A stretch of DNA of 64,000 bases, taken from Allorhizobium borbori. GTDB lineage: Bacteria > Pseudomonadota > Alphaproteobacteria > Rhizobiales > Rhizobiaceae. Under the pieces are notes generated by a model, which made no database searches, was not told where the DNA came from, and saw only the letters and a program-made list of their open reading frames with translations. The stretch lies in contig NZ_JACIDU010000012.1 of assembly GCF_014196535.1 (NCBI RefSeq), positions 100,846 to 164,845 of the forward strand, given 5' to 3'. The position numbers were made by a program, and so were the translations under genes. Positions 62,377 to 64,000 of this stretch are shown in pieces. The stretch's first letter is position 1. Each line of letters opens with the position of its first letter.

Positions 62377-63738
62377 TCAGGCTGCGTCAATCGCCTGCTC
62401 GAGATCGGCGATGATGTCGTCCGGATGCTCGATGCCGATGGAGAGACGCACATAGCCGGGCGTCACGCCGGTGGCGAGCTGGTCATCGGCGGAAAGCTGG
62501 GAATGCGTCGTCGTTGATGGATGGATCGCCAGCGAGCGCGCATCGCCGATATTGGCGAGATGGTAGAAGAGCTGAAGCGCGTCGATGAACCGCCGGCCAG
62601 CCTCGCGCCCGCCCTTGAGCTCAAACCCCACCAGCGCGCCGAACGTGCCAGGCTTGAAATACTTGGCCGCCCGCTCACCGGCTACACCCTGCTGGAACTT
62701 CGGAAAAATGACGTTCGAAACCTTCGGGTGGTTCTTCAGGAAATCCGCGACCTTGGCGGCGTTCTCATTGTGCTGGCGCAGACGCAGCGGCAGCGTCTCC
62801 AGACCTTGAATGAGGTTGAAGGCATTTTGCGGGCTGATGGCCGCGCCGATGTCACGCAGCAGAACAGCGCGCGCCCGTAGTATGTAGGGATGGAAGGCGA
62901 TGGCATCGGCCTTCTCGATCCAGGTCTTGCCCTGATAGCTCGGATCCGGCTCGTTGAGGGCCGGTTGACGTGCGGTCAGTTCACGCCAGGGAAAGTTACC
63001 GCCATCAATGATCGCACCGCCAATGGACGTGCCATGGCCGCCGATATACTTGGTGGCGGAATAGACGACGATGGCTGCGCCGTGTTCGAGCGGGCGGATG
63101 ATGAGCGGTGCCGCCGTATTGTCCACGATCAGCGGAATACCGAAACGGCGGCCGATAGCAGCGACTTCGCCGAAGGGGAACACTTCCAGCTTCGGGTTGG
63201 GTAGCGATTCCGCGTAGTAGGCGCGGGTTCGGTCATCCGTGGCACGGGCGAAGGCTTCCGGATCGGATGCATCGACAAACCGGGTCTCGATACCGAAGTT
63301 CTTCAGCGTGGCGGCAAAAAGCGCCCAGGTGCCGCCATAAAGACCCGCTGCGGAAACGATATTGTCGCCAGCGCGGGCGAGATTGAGGATCGCGAAGGCA
63401 GATGCAGCCTGGCCGGATGCAACGGCGAGCGCACCAACACCGCCTTCCAGTTCGGCCAGGCGCTGTTCGAAGGCGTCCTGCGTCGGGTTGGAAACGCGGG
63501 TGTAGAGATGGCCGGCCGCTTCCAGCGCAAACAGCTTGTCAGCGCCCTCCGTACCCGGAAGCTGGAAAGAGGTGGTCTGGTAGATCGGCACGGCAACCGC
63601 GCCGGTTGCCGGATCAAAACGAAAAGAACCGCCGTGGAGCGCCTGCGTTTCCGGGTGAAGGCTCTTGAAGATGGTAGTGCCCGCCACTTGCGGCGCAGCG
63701 TTTTCAACGATGGCTTCGGACGATTGCTGAAGGGTCAT
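62377..63738 (-). CDS. metY: O-acetylhomoserine sulfhydrylase (aminocarboxypropyltransferase) MetY
   Basis: The 453-residue PLP enzyme adds sulfide to O-acetylhomoserine, making homocysteine. It shows PIYQTTSFQLPGTEGADKLF, HLYTRVSNPTQDAFEQRL, SGQAASAFAILNLARAGDN, the PLP lysine in YSATKYIGGHGTSIGG and HPSTTTHSQL near the C-terminus. The length is typical of MetY and greater than cystathionine enzymes. GGAG lies before the ATG at 63738. Only 16 bp separate it from the stop of a truncated membrane-protein gene, so its original promoter was probably further upstream, beyond the IS. Confidence 0.92.
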   Translation of the reverse strand: MTLQQSSEAIVENAAPQVAGTTIFKSLHPETQALHGGSFRFDPATGAVAVPIYQTTSFQLPGTEGADKLFALEAAGHLYTRVSNPTQDAFEQRLAELEGGVGALAVASGQAASAFAILNLARAGDNIVSAAGLYGGTWALFAATLKNFGIETRFVDASDPEAFARATDDRTRAYYAESLPNPKLEVFPFGEVAAIGRRFGIPLIVDNTAAPLIIRPLEHGAAIVVYSATKYIGGHGTSIGGAIIDGGNFPWRELTARQPALNEPDPSYQGKTWIEKADAIAFHPYILRARAVLLRDIGAAISPQNAFNLIQGLETLPLRLRQHNENAAKVADFLKNHPKVSNVIFPKFQQGVAGERAAKYFKPGTFGALVGFELKGGREAGRRFIDALQLFYHLANIGDARSLAIHPSTTTHSQLSADDQLATGVTPGYVRLSIGIEHPDDIIADLEQAIDAA

Positions 63739-63754
63739 GGGGTGTCTCCATTGT

Positions 63755-63900
63755 CTATTTTGTTTGCGGCGCGCGCGTGCGCTGGGCGCCGAGTATGAGT
63801 GCAACGGCCAGCAATGCGACCGCAGCCCAGGAGATTTCCGGCGCGTACCACCGGATGTCGAAGAAATGCGTATTGGTGCACAGCGCCTCCGCCAGTCGAC
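63755..63900 (-). pseudogene. C-terminal remnant of a membrane-protein gene cut by an insertion sequence
   Basis: Read on the - strand, 47 codons remain before a TAG at 63757-63755, including LCTNTHFFDIRWYAPEISWA and a final hydrophobic helix AAVALLAVALILG with a basic tail. The text is clearly protein-like and ends as a membrane protein would. Upstream it runs straight into the terminal repeat of the insertion element at 63901, so the 5' part is lost or displaced. The family was not identified. Confidence 0.55.
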
Positions 63901-64000
63901 TGAAGCGCGCCGGATTTACCGGAGACCGTTTGGTTTAAGTTATGCGGCCATGGCCGGCTCGTCCAGCATGGCATAGTATCGTTCTTCTGCCTCGGCTGGC
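63901..64000 (-). mobile_element. End of an IS3-like insertion sequence (continues beyond the window)
   Basis: The sequence from 63901 begins TGAAGCGCGCCGGATTTACC and continues GGAGACC, the general form of IS3-family terminal repeats (TGAA start, then a GC-rich block, then CCGGAG). The end of a reading frame for a transposase-like protein points toward this border with its stop 40 bp inside. The other end and the target duplication are outside the window, so family assignment is by eye. Confidence 0.65.
63940..64000 (-). CDS. Transposase C-terminus (partial, IS3-like)
   Basis: The last 19 residues before a TAA read PAEAEERYYAMLDEPAMAA. An AEAE-x2-YY stretch with a short MAA end is common at the C-terminus of the integrase-core transposase (OrfB) of IS3-type elements in rhizobia. 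The distance from stop to the element border (about 40 bp) also fits. The catalytic DDE domain lies outside the window. Confidence 0.55.
   Translation of the reverse strand, partial: PAEAEERYYAMLDEPAMAA

Noticed and set aside
63739..63900. SAM-II type riboswitch upstream of metY, common in alphaproteobacteria.
   Set aside because: The region is coding remnant of a membrane protein and no conserved SAM-II core was seen.

Overview
The window is GC-rich chromosomal (or chromid) DNA of an alphaproteobacterium, most likely a member of the Hyphomicrobiales (Rhizobiaceae/Brucellaceae type). The main grounds are the aerobic cobW-cobN-cobG-H-I-J-K-L-E-M-cbiD-cobA-cobB cluster arranged as in rhizobia, with cbiD apparently standing in for cobF, and the density of ABC importers and LysR regulators. 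No rRNA, tRNA, CRISPR array or prophage was seen. A single insertion-sequence end lies at the right edge.

Layout. (1) 1-13.4 kb: a tightly overlapped cobalamin operon on the + strand, from the end of cobW to cobB, closed by a hairpin at 13380-13402. cobK and cbiD lie on the opposite strand inside it and overlap their neighbours. (2) 13.5-15.9 kb: a FIST sensor protein coupled by an ATGA overlap to a PAS-GGDEF diguanylate cyclase. (3) 16.2-26.7 kb: a LysR gene and four + strand transcription units (VOC dioxygenase; isochorismatase-like hydrolase + XapX + amidohydrolase; DoxX + MFS exporter; Tat-leader alpha/beta hydrolase), plus an AraC regulator and an AraC-like gene with no DNA-binding domain. 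The four units share a long AT-rich promoter element with recurring GCAATT motifs, the first copy next to the LysR gene, so they look like one detoxification regulon. (4) 26.8-41.9 kb: an amine or N-compound catabolic island. A trimethylamine-dehydrogenase-like flavoprotein, cupin, M20 hydrolase, HpaB-type monooxygenase, RidA, DUF1028 protein, aldehyde dehydrogenase, LysR, an NMT1-type ABC importer and a GMC oxidoreductase run on the - strand, with a flavoprotein monooxygenase divergent from them. Four copies of a 21-bp palindrome (TGCTTAGG-N5-CCTAAGCA type) sit at its three promoter regions. (5) 41.9-42.8 kb: no intact gene, probably a decayed coding remnant. (6) 42.8-63.7 kb: organosulfur/amino-acid scavenging: a polar amino-acid importer with no ATPase gene, aminotransferase, FAD-linked oxidase, MetQNI, a 2-oxoglutarate-type oxygenase, a 1-Cys peroxiredoxin, a Cys/Met-metabolism PLP enzyme, an SsuD-like monooxygenase, an FAD/NAD(P) protein, two tandem SfnB-like flavoproteins, an aldo-keto reductase and O-acetylhomoserine sulfhydrylase (metY). 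(7) 63.9-64.0 kb: the end of an IS3-like element that has cut off a membrane-protein gene just upstream of metY.

How the parts fit: region 1 makes the corrin ring. Region 3 looks like a stress or aromatic-electrophile response. Region 4 probably imports and oxidises a substituted amine whose pocket residues differ from those for tri- or dimethylamine. Region 6 would import sulfur-containing amino acids and sulfonates or sulfones, release their sulfur and fix sulfide into homocysteine. The functional statements for regions 3, 4 and 6 are inference from gene families and shared promoter elements. All alignments were done by eye.
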